This document shows, piece after piece, positions 26,141-34,924 of a stretch of DNA of 46,157 bases. The translations under genes were made by a program, and so were the position numbers. How positions within the stretch are numbered: position 1 is the stretch's first letter; each line of letters starts with the position of its first letter. This DNA comes from JAUUSJ01 sp051880475 (GTDB taxonomy: Bacteria > Bacillota > Clostridia > Lachnospirales > Lachnospiraceae): positions 1 through 46,157 of the forward strand of contig JBJEOA010000039.1 in NCBI GenBank assembly GCA_051880475.1, read 5' to 3'. Under the pieces are notes generated by a model. The model was not told the origin of the DNA. It searched no databases and worked only from the letters and a program-made list of their open reading frames with translations.

Positions 26141-27559
26141 ATGAAAAAGATATTAGTAATTATTTTCATACTATTTAGTCTCTTTCTTGCCATTCCCACT
26201 CAAGCAGCGTCTACAAATTATATTCGTGTCGGACTTGTAAAAAACTATTCTGAACAAAATAATTTAACTATTTCCACAAAAAAAATTTATATAGGATACT
26301 GCAAAAATAATAGTTTCAATACAACTAGCGGAATTCATTTAACAAGTAGAAATGGTTTTTCTTTTGTTCCACAGACTGGATATTTTTTCATTTCTAAGCA
26401 AAGTTTTTCTCGCTATGAAACCGTCTCTGAGATTGTGTCTTGTTTCAAATCTATGCATATTCCTGCCTATTCAGCTATGATAGGAGAAAACGAATGGAAA
26501 ATCTATATAGGTGGAAGTGATGATAAAAAAGCAGTCTCTGAGCTTTTTGAAGAGATTAATAAAAAATTTGGTCTTAGTTTTGGAGAACTCAAAAAAAATA
26601 ACGGTCATCGTTATCTTTTAACTGGAGGTTTTGGAAATTTTTTAGTGGATGGAGGACCTCACTCTATGTATCCACAAATTGTCTCTGAAGAGCAAAATAA
26701 AAATAAAATAAAAACAATCCGTGTTGGTCACACAGAATACCGAGGTAGAATTGAAATTGGCTGTTATAGGGATAGCGATAAATTAACCGCAGTCAATATT
26801 GTTTCTGTGGAACAGTATCTGTACGGTACTCTTCCAAATCAGATAGACCCGATTTGGCCTACTGAAGTTTTAAAAGCACAATCCATCATTACTCGTAATA
26901 ATACAGTTCATAAAGCTTCATTTTTAGCAGACTCTAATATTAATGATGGTTATTCTTTAACGGATCATGAGCAAACCCAAACTTATTCTGGATACGCAAA
27001 TGAAAACGAGTATACAACAGATGCTATTAATGCAACGAAAAATACTCTTATTTTTTATAAAGATAGACTGATTCCTCTCCCGTTTTGTCGAAATAATGGA
27101 GGATATATTGAAAGCAGCTTTCGCGCCTGGCATATAAAAACAGACTATTTAAAACAAAAAAAAGATAAATACACGCCAGAATCTAATTGGAAAATTGAGT
27201 ATACCGGCGAGCAGCTTCAGACAAAGCTAGAACAATCCTACCCTAATATCGGTAAGATTCAAGACATCGAAATTCTCTCTACTATAAAAAAGAGCAATCG
27301 AGTTTCTTATCTTCGTCTTGTCGGAGAAAATCACACTCTCATTTTACAAAATGAGCTTATTTACTCTCTCTTAGGATTGAAGAGTTCTCTCTTTCAAGTA
27401 GAACGCCAAAGTGGTGACGAGGATCTTTTTGTATTTACTGGAAAAGGTGTTGGCTCTGGTGTCGGTTTTTCTAAAGAGGGTGCAAAAAAAATGGCAGAAA
27501 GCGGCATGAACTACGAAGAAATTCTACATTATTACTATAATAATATTGATATAAAATGA
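26141..27559 (+). CDS. SpoIID/LytB-domain exported protein lacking the catalytic Glu
   Basis: I place the start at 26141 (AAAAGGAAATAAAG before ATG) rather than the longer frame, because this gives a clean signal peptide, MKKILVIIFILFSLF... cut near TQAAS (about residue 22), and 472 residues. The region around 195-260 is a SpoIID/LytB (amidase-enhancer) domain: VSVEQYLYGTLPNQIDPIWP, then EVLKAQSI. In SpoIID the lytic transglycosylase uses a Glu in the GVVPSEMP motif; here the matching residue reads Gln (Q234). The C-terminal GKGVGSGVGFSKEGAKKMA replaces the usual GHGVGMSQYGA. The protein may be non-catalytic and bind peptidoglycan only. Domain identity is well supported and inactivity is inference. 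Confidence 0.85.
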   Translation: MKKILVIIFILFSLFLAIPTQAASTNYIRVGLVKNYSEQNNLTISTKKIYIGYCKNNSFNTTSGIHLTSRNGFSFVPQTGYFFISKQSFSRYETVSEIVSCFKSMHIPAYSAMIGENEWKIYIGGSDDKKAVSELFEEINKKFGLSFGELKKNNGHRYLLTGGFGNFLVDGGPHSMYPQIVSEEQNKNKIKTIRVGHTEYRGRIEIGCYRDSDKLTAVNIVSVEQYLYGTLPNQIDPIWPTEVLKAQSIITRNNTVHKASFLADSNINDGYSLTDHEQTQTYSGYANENEYTTDAINATKNTLIFYKDRLIPLPFCRNNGGYIESSFRAWHIKTDYLKQKKDKYTPESNWKIEYTGEQLQTKLEQSYPNIGKIQDIEILSTIKKSNRVSYLRLVGENHTLILQNELIYSLLGLKSSLFQVERQSGDEDLFVFTGKGVGSGVGFSKEGAKKMAESGMNYEEILHYYYNNIDIK

Positions 27560-27574
27560 TACTGGGAAAAAATA

Positions 27575-27593
27575 CCTTTTGACCCTGACATCA
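27575..27593 (+). repeat. Partial copy of the intergenic nested-hairpin repeat
   Basis: CCTTTTGACCCTGACATCA matches the terminal segment of the element at 37508-37577. Only one end is present, between the SpoIID-like gene and queA. Confidence 0.4.
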
Positions 27594-27649
27594 TATTATA
27601 AATTTACCTATCTGCTTCACAGTAAACTATGGATGAAAGGATTTTATTT

Positions 27650-28675
27650 ATGAAAAAATCAGATTTTAATTTTATATTGCCAGAAGAATTAATTGCTCAA
27701 GATCCCTTAAAGGATCGCTCTAGTTCTCGCTTGCTCATTTTAGATAAAAAAACTGGGGCGATAAAGCATGAAATATTTAAAAATATTACAAATTATCTAA
27801 GAGCTGGAGATTGTCTTGTCATCAATGACACAAAGGTAATTCCCGCACGCCTTTTTGGAGTGAAAGAAGAAACAGGTGCAAAAATTGAAGTTCTTCTCCT
27901 AAAACGAAAAGAAAATGACTGCTGGGAAACTCTAGTAAAACCTGGAAAGAAAGCTAAAATTGGAACAAAACTCCAATTTGGAGATGGACTTTTAAAGGGA
28001 GAAGTTGTAGATATACTAGAGGAGGGCAATCGTCTTATTCAATTTAAATACGATGGAATTTTTGAGGAGATTTTAGACCAACTCGGTCAAATGCCTCTCC
28101 CACCTTATATCACACATCAGTTAGAAGATAAAAACCGCTATCAGACAGTCTATGCAAAGCATACCGGCTCTGCTGCCGCTCCGACTGCCGGTCTTCATTT
28201 TACAAATGAACTTCTAAAACAGATTGAAGAGATGGGAATTAAGATTGCGAGGGTTACTCTCCATGTAGGACTTGGAACATTCCGCCCTGTCAAAACAGAT
28301 AATATTTTAGAGCATCATATGCACTCCGAATATTATTCTGTCGATGAGGAGGCTGCAAATTTAATTAACGAGACAAAGAAAAACGGAGGAAGAATCATTT
28401 CTGTCGGAACAACTAGTACTCGAACTTTAGAATCTGCCGCCAATGAAGATGGAACTTTGACGGCAAAAAGTGGATGGACAGAAATTTTTATTTATCCTGG
28501 ATATCAATTTAAAATAATTGACGGATTAATCACAAACTTCCATCTTCCTGAATCTACACTTATTATGCTCGTCTGTGCATTAGCTGGAAGAGAGCATGTT
28601 CTCGCTGCTTACGAGGAAGCAGTAAAACAGCGCTACCGCTTCTTTAGTTTTGGGGACGCAATGTTTATTCAGTAA
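27650..28675 (+). CDS. queA: S-adenosylmethionine:tRNA ribosyltransferase-isomerase
   Basis: QueA transfers and isomerises the ribosyl part of S-adenosylmethionine onto preQ1 at tRNA position 34, forming epoxyqueuosine. The start is set at 27650 (MKKSDFNFILPEELIAQ) because GAAAGGA lies 8 bases before it; the in-frame ATG 21 bases earlier has no good site and would add MDERILF. The 341-residue length matches the family. Motifs include INDTKVIPARLFG, GSAAAPTAGLHF near 174, VTLHVGLGTFRPV, SVGTTSTRTLES and the C-terminal LITNFHLPESTL. The pathway enzymes QueF and QueH lie at 9,264-10,382. Confidence 0.96.
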   Translation: MKKSDFNFILPEELIAQDPLKDRSSSRLLILDKKTGAIKHEIFKNITNYLRAGDCLVINDTKVIPARLFGVKEETGAKIEVLLLKRKENDCWETLVKPGKKAKIGTKLQFGDGLLKGEVVDILEEGNRLIQFKYDGIFEEILDQLGQMPLPPYITHQLEDKNRYQTVYAKHTGSAAAPTAGLHFTNELLKQIEEMGIKIARVTLHVGLGTFRPVKTDNILEHHMHSEYYSVDEEAANLINETKKNGGRIISVGTTSTRTLESAANEDGTLTAKSGWTEIFIYPGYQFKIIDGLITNFHLPESTLIMLVCALAGREHVLAAYEEAVKQRYRFFSFGDAMFIQ

Positions 28676-28732
28676 TAAGATAGCCTATCCCTTTCCGAAA
28701 GGCAAAGAGTTCTGCTCTTTCTTTTATAAACG

Positions 28733-28773
28733 AAAAAGACCAGTCAAAACGTTCTCTTTTGACTGGTCTTTTT
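28733..28773. terminator. Bidirectional terminator between queA and pheT
   Basis: AAAAAGACCAGTCAAAA (28733-28749) pairs perfectly with TTTTGACTGGTCTTTTT (28757-28773) over a 7-base loop. U-runs exist on both strands, so it serves both convergent genes. Confidence 0.9.
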
Positions 28774-28841
28774 CTATCTCTCAATCTACCACTGCCAAGA
28801 AGAAACCTTTCATTTCTTCATCACATCAGGTACTCTCTATT

Positions 28842-31271
28842 TTATGCTCTCAAATCAATATCTAATTTTTTAAGCTCTTTCAATAATTTATCAATTACTT
28901 TATTTATCTCGGAATCTTCCAATGTGCGGTCTTTTGCGCGGAAGCGTAAAGAATAAGCGATGGATTTATATCCTTTTTGAATCTGCTCTCCCTCGTATAC
29001 ATCGAATAACTCGATATTTTCAAGAAGCTTTCCTCCACATTTACGGATTACTTCCTCAATCTGTCCGACAAATACTTCCTTCTTTGCTACCATACTTAAG
29101 TCTCTTGTGATTGCTGGGAATTTTGCAATTCCTTCATATTTTCTCTCAAATGTCGCAAACTTCACTAAAGTATCAATATCAATTACTGCTACATATGCCT
29201 GTCCCTTGAAATTATAGGCATCCGCTGTATCAGGATGAACTTGTCCCATATATCCAACTAACTCATCGTTAATTGTGAGATTTGCCTGTCTTCCTGGATG
29301 TAAATATGGTCTCTCAGCTGTAGGAAGATACATCACTTGTTTCTTTAATCCAAGCTTTTCAAAATACTCCTCAAGAACACCCTTTAATGTAAAGAAATCT
29401 CCCTCTCCGTACATTCCAAGTGTAAAGCATTTTTTCTCCTCTGGAAGCTCTGTAAGCGGTAAACTCTTTGGAAGATAAATATTTCCAAGCTCATATAATC
29501 TTACATTTTTATTTCTTCTATTATAGTTTGTTGCCAAAGATGTAAGCATACCATTTAGAGAAATTGTACGCATGATGCTATAATCTTCTCCAAGAGGATT
29601 AGAAATTACAATTGCATCTCTAAGCACATCTCCCTTTGGAATCGATAATTTATCAAATACCTTTGGACTCTCGAAAGAATAGCACATACTTCCGTTAAAT
29701 CCATTTTGCTCTGCGATATCTCTACCAATACTCTCGATTCTCTCCTTAAAAGAAACCTTACCTATTGTGGACTCACCTCGTGGAAGTGTTGTTGGGATAT
29801 TATCATATCCAAAAAATCTTGCTACTTCCTCTGCTAAATCTGCCATACACGCAAGGTCTTGACGGAATGCAGGCATAATAAGCTCATTTGTTTCTTCTTT
29901 ATACTCAATTTCCAATCTTGCAAAATATGTGAGCATATCTTCCTTGGAAATATCTGTTCCGAGTAAAGCATTAATCTTTTCTGGCTCAAATGGAAGTACA
30001 ACTGGCTCTTTATCTCCATCATATACATCAACCATACCTCCGATAACTTCACCAGCTCCCATCTCCTCGATTAACTGACAAGCTCTTTGCATTGCCTGAT
30101 ACGTATTTTGTGGCTCTAAACCTTTCTCAAAAATACCAGATGCATCTGTACGAAGACCAATCTTCTTAGAAGATAGACGAATATTAGTTCCATCAAAGCA
30201 AGCTGCCTCTAAGAGAAGAGTCTCAATAGAATCTGTTACCATAGAGTTTTCTCCACCCATGATACCAGCAATTCCGACTGGTTTCTCGCCGTCACAAATC
30301 ATAAGAACAGAAGAATCAACCTTTCTCTCCTGACCATCTAATGTCACAAAAGTATCGCCGTCATTTGCTCTTTTTACTACGATTTTATTTTGAGCGATTG
30401 TGGATAAATCATATGCATGCATTGGCTGTCCATACTCGACCATAACATAGTTTGTAATATCAACTAAGTTATTAATTGGACGAATTCCCATAGCGGCAAG
30501 TCTTCTTTGCATCCACTTTGGTGATGGAGCAAGCTTAATATTTTTTACAACTCTAGCGATATAGCGAGGACATAAATCTTTTGACTCAACCTCAACGCTA
30601 ATATAATCGTTGACATTCTCATCGTTTCCTGTCTCTTTTACTTCTGGCATATGAAATTCCTTCTCAAATGTAGCGGCAACTTCTCTAGCCATACCATTCA
30701 TGCTAAAACAATCCACACGGTTAGAAGTAATCTCAAACTCAACAACGGCATCACGAAGTCCAAGAGCCTCTATTGCGTCATCTCCAGGTTTTACACCACT
30801 GTCTGGCTCAAAAATATAAATTCCATACTCTGGAGCTTCTGGATACATATCTCTGCTAGAACCAAGTTCTTCGATGGAACACATCATTCCGTAGGAAGGA
30901 ACCCCTCTTAATTTACCTTTTTTAATTTTAATTCCATTTTCTGGGAGTGCTCCGCCGTCATGTCCACCTGCTACCTTACCTCCGTCTAATACAGTAGGAA
31001 CCATATCGCCTTCTTTAACATTTGGTGCACCTGTCACAATCTGAATAGGCTCTTCCTCTCCGATATCTACCTGACAGATAATTAATTTATCGGCATCTGG
31101 ATGTCTCTCAATTTTTTTAATCTGACCAACAACAATTTTCTCTAAGTTTTTATCTAAATATTGTGCACATTCCACATTAGATCCAGATAATGTCATGGCA
31201 TCTATATATTCCTGTACAGATACGTCTAAATCTGGAACATATGCTTTAATCCAAGAAATCGGTGTATTCAT
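28842..31271 (-). CDS. pheT: Phenylalanine-tRNA ligase, beta subunit
   Basis: PheT is the large subunit of the alpha2-beta2 enzyme that charges tRNA-Phe; it holds the tRNA-binding and editing domains. The 809-residue length is standard. An N-terminal EMAP/OB tRNA-binding domain (about 40-155), a B3/B4 editing core (INNLVDITNYVMVEYGQPMHAYD near 265-290), B5 and a C-terminal ferredoxin-like anticodon-binding FDX-ACB domain (FPAITRDLSMV onward) are seen. It starts 21 bases after pheS, so pheST is one operon under the T-box. Confidence 0.97.
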   Translation of the reverse strand: MNTPISWIKAYVPDLDVSVQEYIDAMTLSGSNVECAQYLDKNLEKIVVGQIKKIERHPDADKLIICQVDIGEEEPIQIVTGAPNVKEGDMVPTVLDGGKVAGGHDGGALPENGIKIKKGKLRGVPSYGMMCSIEELGSSRDMYPEAPEYGIYIFEPDSGVKPGDDAIEALGLRDAVVEFEITSNRVDCFSMNGMAREVAATFEKEFHMPEVKETGNDENVNDYISVEVESKDLCPRYIARVVKNIKLAPSPKWMQRRLAAMGIRPINNLVDITNYVMVEYGQPMHAYDLSTIAQNKIVVKRANDGDTFVTLDGQERKVDSSVLMICDGEKPVGIAGIMGGENSMVTDSIETLLLEAACFDGTNIRLSSKKIGLRTDASGIFEKGLEPQNTYQAMQRACQLIEEMGAGEVIGGMVDVYDGDKEPVVLPFEPEKINALLGTDISKEDMLTYFARLEIEYKEETNELIMPAFRQDLACMADLAEEVARFFGYDNIPTTLPRGESTIGKVSFKERIESIGRDIAEQNGFNGSMCYSFESPKVFDKLSIPKGDVLRDAIVISNPLGEDYSIMRTISLNGMLTSLATNYNRRNKNVRLYELGNIYLPKSLPLTELPEEKKCFTLGMYGEGDFFTLKGVLEEYFEKLGLKKQVMYLPTAERPYLHPGRQANLTINDELVGYMGQVHPDTADAYNFKGQAYVAVIDIDTLVKFATFERKYEGIAKFPAITRDLSMVAKKEVFVGQIEEVIRKCGGKLLENIELFDVYEGEQIQKGYKSIAYSLRFRAKDRTLEDSEINKVIDKLLKELKKLDIDLRA

Positions 31272-31292
31272 CTTTCTACCTCCAAACCTTTC

Positions 31293-32312
31293 CTAAAATT
31301 GCTCTAAGAAACGAACATCATTTTCATAGAGTAATCTCATATCATCAATTTCATATTTTAAGAGAGCGATACGCTCAAGACCAATACCGAACGCAAAACC
31401 AGAATATACCTCTGGGTCAATTCCACAGTCTTTTAATACTTTAGGATGTACCATACCACAGCCTAAAATCTCAATCCAACCGCTTCCCTTACACATACGA
31501 CATCCCTTACCGCCACATTTAAAGCAAGTTACATCAACTTCTGCACTTGGTTCTGTAAATGGGAAATGATGTGGTCTAAATTTAACCTTTGTCTCCTCAC
31601 CAAAGAACTCCTTCGCCCACTGCTCTAATGTTCCCTTTAAGTCAGCAAATGTAATTCCCTTGTCAACAACAAGACCTTCTACTTGATGGAAAGATGGAGA
31701 GTGAGTTGCATCCACCTCGTCAGAGCGGAAAACTCTTCCAGGAGCAATGATACGAATTGGCATTCTTCCTGTCTCCATAATTCTAGCCTGCACTGGTGAT
31801 GTCTGTGTACGAAGCAAAATATCTTTTGTGATATAGAAAGTATCTTGCTCATCCTTTGCTGGGTGATTTTCTGGGATATTTAATAACTCAAAGTTATATT
31901 TATCATACTCTACCTCTGGTCCTTCCACGATTTCATATCCCATGCCGATAAATACTCTCTCTAAGTCATCGAGGGCAATCTGGTTTGGATGGCGATGTCC
32001 GACCTTAATTTTCTTTCCAGGAAGAGTGACATCAATTACTTCTTTTTTCATATCCTCTTCTCTTTTTAATCTCTCTAATTTTTTAATTTCTTTTTCAAAT
32101 GCTTCCTCAAGAGCTGCTCTTGTCTCATTCACAAGCTGTCCAACTTTTGGGCGATCCTCCTTTGGCACATTCTTCATATTTTTTAATACTTGAGTTAATT
32201 CACCTTTTTTCCCGAGAAAATTTACTTTTAACTCATTTAATTGTTTGATGCCTTCGCTTTTTTCAATCGCTTCTAAGGCAGAACTTCTAATCTGTTCTAA
32301 TTTATCTCTCAT
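31293..32312 (-). CDS. pheS: Phenylalanine-tRNA ligase, alpha subunit
   Basis: PheS carries the class II aminoacylation site. The 339-residue protein has an N-terminal coiled-coil arm (about 1-85), the motif 2 region with RTQTSPVQAR and RVFRSDEVDATHSPSFHQVEG, FRPHHFPFTEPSAEVDVTC near 240, and motif 3 near FAFGIGLERIALLKY. It contains CFKCGGKGCRMCKGSGW, an additional cysteine cluster seen in many bacterial PheS. It follows the T-box leader; AGGAGAAAGTT precedes the ATG. Confidence 0.97.
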   Translation of the reverse strand: MRDKLEQIRSSALEAIEKSEGIKQLNELKVNFLGKKGELTQVLKNMKNVPKEDRPKVGQLVNETRAALEEAFEKEIKKLERLKREEDMKKEVIDVTLPGKKIKVGHRHPNQIALDDLERVFIGMGYEIVEGPEVEYDKYNFELLNIPENHPAKDEQDTFYITKDILLRTQTSPVQARIMETGRMPIRIIAPGRVFRSDEVDATHSPSFHQVEGLVVDKGITFADLKGTLEQWAKEFFGEETKVKFRPHHFPFTEPSAEVDVTCFKCGGKGCRMCKGSGWIEILGCGMVHPKVLKDCGIDPEVYSGFAFGIGLERIALLKYEIDDMRLLYENDVRFLEQF

Positions 32313-32370
32313 AACTTTCTCCTTTCATCTATAACTCACTGCAAGATGCAAATATCGTACAAAACATAGA

Positions 32371-32400
32371 CAGGCCCCGTCCCAAAAGGGACGAGGCCTG
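32371..32400 (-). terminator. T-box terminator upstream of pheS
   Basis: CAGGCCTCGTCCC and GGGACGGGGCCTG flank a 4-base TTTT loop on the minus strand. This G/C-rich stem overlaps the T-box antiterminator sequence just upstream, as expected for mutually exclusive structures. Confidence 0.85.
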
Positions 32401-32625
32401 CTCGCGGTACCACCCTGATTCCTATATCACTCTAATATAAGCACTCAATCTGCGTAACGTGCAGGTAACGTTATCTCCTACTAAAATTCAGACATACAGC
32501 TCCAGTGTGAAATTCAAAGCTTATCTGAACTTAAGGAAGTCTCAGCCTGTCATCTTCCTCTCTCTGTAAGAAAATAATCTTCTACTATGCACCTTCACAG
32601 CCTTTTCTCTATTCTTCTATGATTA
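32401..32625 (-). promoter_or_regulatory. T-box leader of pheST (Phe specifier UUC)
   Basis: The T-box sequence AGGGTGGTACCGCG is present on the minus strand (about 32401-32414). Upstream Stem I spans to about 32625. A specifier loop shows TTC (32509-32511 on the plus strand as GAA) followed by a purine, which codes for Phe and agrees with the downstream genes. Uncharged tRNA-Phe binding should favour antitermination and raise pheST expression when phenylalanine is short. Confidence 0.93.
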
Positions 32626-32638
32626 AATTGCAATTTTT

Positions 32639-32666
32639 ATTTTAGCATAAAAATTTTTTCTGTCAA
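32639..32666 (-). promoter_or_regulatory. pheST promoter
   Basis: On the minus strand a consensus TTGACA (32661-32666) and TAAAAT (32639-32644) are separated by 16 bases, just upstream of the T-box leader. Confidence 0.65.
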
Positions 32667-32769
32667 GTATCTACTTTCTTTTTTCTCTTTTTTGTGATAC
32701 AATGAAATTCTATTATCGACCTAAAAATAAAACAAATCACTATTCTATTATCGGCTTTGGGAGGCATTT

Positions 32770-33639
32770 ATGAGACTAAAAAATTTATTTTCCCTCGCAT
32801 TAGATTTTTCGGCTAGAATGGAGGAAGACCATGTATCTGCCTACGGTGCTATGGCATCTTTTTTTACTCTGCTATCTATTTTTCCCCTTTTCTCGCTCTT
32901 CGTTATGATTACAAAAGAATTGCCAATTATTAAAACATACGCTTTTAATATAATGAGTAATGCCCTTCCACTAGGGCAAAACAATCATATTATTTTAGAT
33001 ATTCTTGAACAAATTTATGACGCTCCACTTCCAGGTATTTTATCCTTTACTATTGTCAGCATACTCTGGTCTTCCTCTAAATGGATGTTTGCTATCATTC
33101 AAGGATTAGACTGTATCTATGCGGTTCCTAAAAAGAAAGGCTATATTTTACTTCGGCTATTTTCTATTTTATATACGGCAGTTTTTGTCATTATGCTAGC
33201 CCTTTTGATGATTGTCTTTGTATTTGGAAATCAAATCCAAAAACTTATCGTCGCACATTTCCCGTTTTTAGCGCCTATCTCTCATTTTATTTTTGACCAC
33301 CGAGAATTTTTAGCCTTTTTTATTTTAACAGCATTTTTTATAGTTTTATATAAGCAAGTTCCAAATCGCAAATCTACATTTAAGCGAGAATTGCCAGGAG
33401 CTATCTTTACTTCCTGCTCTTGGATACTTGTCTCTTCTGCTTTTTCTATTTATGTAGATTATTTTCCTAAAAAAGCTTATGCTTATGGAAGTATTAACGC
33501 TATTATTCTTTTCTTTTTATGGCTTTATATGACTATGTACTTACTTCTTTTAGGCGCAGAAGTAAATCAATTTATTCAATGCCATAAATGGAGAAATATT
33601 GTCCGACAGCTTTTTCCAAATTGGAAAAAATTTCAATAA
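32770..33639 (+). CDS. YihY/BrkB-family membrane protein
   Basis: This 289-residue integral membrane protein is of the YihY/UPF0761 (formerly RNase BN-like) family. Six hydrophobic segments are visible, including VSAYGAMASFFTLLSIFPLFSLFVMIT near the N-terminus, a long run near 135-155 (AVFVIMLALLMIVFVF), and a C-terminal FFLWLYMTMYLLLLGAEVNQ motif characteristic of the family. The role is poorly known; it is not an RNase. GGGAGGCATTT precedes the ATG. It stands alone between pheST and small unknown genes, facing away from pheS. Confidence 0.9.
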   Translation: MRLKNLFSLALDFSARMEEDHVSAYGAMASFFTLLSIFPLFSLFVMITKELPIIKTYAFNIMSNALPLGQNNHIILDILEQIYDAPLPGILSFTIVSILWSSSKWMFAIIQGLDCIYAVPKKKGYILLRLFSILYTAVFVIMLALLMIVFVFGNQIQKLIVAHFPFLAPISHFIFDHREFLAFFILTAFFIVLYKQVPNRKSTFKRELPGAIFTSCSWILVSSAFSIYVDYFPKKAYAYGSINAIILFFLWLYMTMYLLLLGAEVNQFIQCHKWRNIVRQLFPNWKKFQ

Positions 33640-33650
33640 ATTGATACCTT

Positions 33651-33708
33651 GGTCAAAAAGTCAAAAAACTGTTCATGCTTGCATGATAAGATGTTTGACC
33701 TTTTGACC
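33651..33708. repeat. Intergenic nested-hairpin repeat, copy 2
   Basis: Outer arms GGTCAAAAAGTCAAA (33651-33665) and TTTGACCTTTTGACC (33694-33708) pair with one mismatch. Inside is a perfect small hairpin TCATGC/GCATGA. The centre, CTGTTCAT..CTTGCA.GATAAG, matches the reverse complement of the element at 37508-37577. It lies between two convergent genes and could act as a terminator for both. Confidence 0.7.
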
Positions 33709-33720
33709 TGCTTTTAATTT

Positions 33721-34137
33721 TTATAATAATTGATATCCAAAAAGTTTCTCCTCTATCCATCTTTTCCTCGCTGCTATTAAAATCTTTTCTTTCTCTTCTC
33801 TTTTTTGTAAAACTATATTCACATTATTTCTTCTCTTTCTCTCCCCCTTCCATACTTCAATCGCTTGTTCGCTCTTTTGTCTAACTTGTAAAACCCTCCT
33901 TCCTCTCATAATGATATCTGCTGGCATATCTGTTTTTTCTTCTCTCGTATACTCGTCGCAAATATATATTTTTTCTTGTCCGTTTAATAAAATTTTTATC
34001 TTATTTTCTTTCCAGTTTAAAACAAAAACATTTTCCAATGTCTTAATTTCTTTTTCCTCAAACTTTCCCCCTGTTAAGAAAAAAGAAAAAAAGAAAAAGA
34101 TTCCCACAAAATAAAGTAATCTCTTCCCTTCTCGCAA
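33721..34137 (-). CDS. Small membrane-anchored protein of unknown function
   Basis: This 138-residue protein uses a TTG start at 34137 preceded by AGAGGAGG. The N-terminus has one hydrophobic segment (about 6-21, LLYFVGIFFFFSFFL), either a signal or anchor, so the Lys/Arg-rich rest (about 22-138) is probably extracytoplasmic. It has no cysteine pairs or catalytic motif I recognise; the region LNGQEKIYICDEY is beta-like and the C-terminus (RKRRNNVNIVLQKREEKEKILIAARKRW) is basic and helical. It is convergent with the YihY-like gene. Function unknown. Confidence 0.6.
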   Translation of the reverse strand: MREGKRLLYFVGIFFFFSFFLTGGKFEEKEIKTLENVFVLNWKENKIKILLNGQEKIYICDEYTREEKTDMPADIIMRGRRVLQVRQKSEQAIEVWKGERKRRNNVNIVLQKREEKEKILIAARKRWIEEKLFGYQLL

Positions 34138-34265
34138 AATTTTTCCTCCTCTTATTTTGCTATAAAGCTTCCATCAACAATACTCTTATCCGTATTGCTA
34201 ATCTTTTTCGTCTACTACTATTATATGTGACAATCTCTTCTTCATGATATTTTTTATTTCTGCTC

Positions 34266-34565
34266 TTAATTCATACCTATCTTAAAAAAACCTAAACGAT
34301 TCAACAGTACAAAAGCATCTCTAATCCCCGCCATATAAGAAATATCTGCATATTTTGACTCTAACTCTTCTCTCTGAAATATATAACCCTCAATAATCTT
34401 TCTGTCATTCTCAGACAACTCTAATGAAGCGTATGCTCTTTCCATATCTGCTAGTTTTTTCTGTTTTTCCTGATATGAGCTATCTCTCTTTATCATCTCT
34501 TCCCTACTGTTATTCATAAATTTATCAAATTCTCCTTCTAAAATTTTGTTACTAATTTCGTCCAT
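34266..34565 (-). CDS. Small helical protein, DUF6809-like
   Basis: This is a 99-residue soluble protein predicted by eye to be mostly alpha-helical (GEFDKFMNNSREEMIKRDSSYQEKQ..., then LADMERAYASLELSENDRKII). It resembles the small DUF6809-type proteins common in Lachnospiraceae, often carried in several copies and sometimes near phage or stress genes; this family match is from memory. AGAGGGCAATAAGT precedes the ATG at 34565. Two palindromic sites lie upstream. No function is known. Confidence 0.6.
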   Translation of the reverse strand: MDEISNKILEGEFDKFMNNSREEMIKRDSSYQEKQKKLADMERAYASLELSENDRKIIEGYIFQREELESKYADISYMAGIRDAFVLLNRLGFFKIGMN

Positions 34566-34634
34566 ACTTATTGCCCTCTTTCAAAATTTTTCTATTGTTT
34601 TTTGTTTCCATAGTTTATCATTTTCTATTTTTTA

Positions 34635-34677
34635 TTACAATAATATTGTAAGAATTGACGATTTAATTGTAACAATT
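34635..34677. promoter_or_regulatory. Two palindromic sites in the 34566-34924 gap
   Basis: TTACAATAATATTGTAA (34635-34651) is a perfect palindrome around its central base. AATTGT-A-ACAATT (34665-34677) is a second one. Both contain ACAAT/ATTGT half-sites, suggesting binding of one dimeric regulator before the gene at 34266-34565. The rest of the 359-base A/T-rich gap holds only the promoter region of the DUF3793 gene. Confidence 0.4.
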
Positions 34678-34853
34678 GATACGTTTAGTAAAAAATTTTT
34701 GTTCATATAGACTAAAAAAACGAACACAGTTTTATTTTATAAAAGTTTTTAATGCAACAACATAATGAGGGATATTTTTTTTAATTTAGGAAAAAATAAT
34801 AGTGAAAATAGTTATCAAGAAAGTAATTATGAGAAATAATATCAATAATAGAG

Positions 34854-34910
34854 TTGACACAGTACGTCTTTGTTAGTTATTATAAATATATGTTAGAAAT
34901 AACTAACTAA
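34854..34910 (+). promoter_or_regulatory. Promoter and inverted repeat before the DUF3793 gene
   Basis: A consensus TTGACA (34854-34859) and TATTAT (34878-34883) are separated by 18 bases. TTAGTTAT (34873-34880) overlaps the -10 and is perfectly repeated inverted as ATAACTAA (34899-34906). The TTAGT/ACTAA half-sites also occur upstream of feoB (45793-45806), consistent with a shared metal-responsive repressor. Confidence 0.5.
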
Positions 34911-34924
34911 TTTAAGGAGGCATT

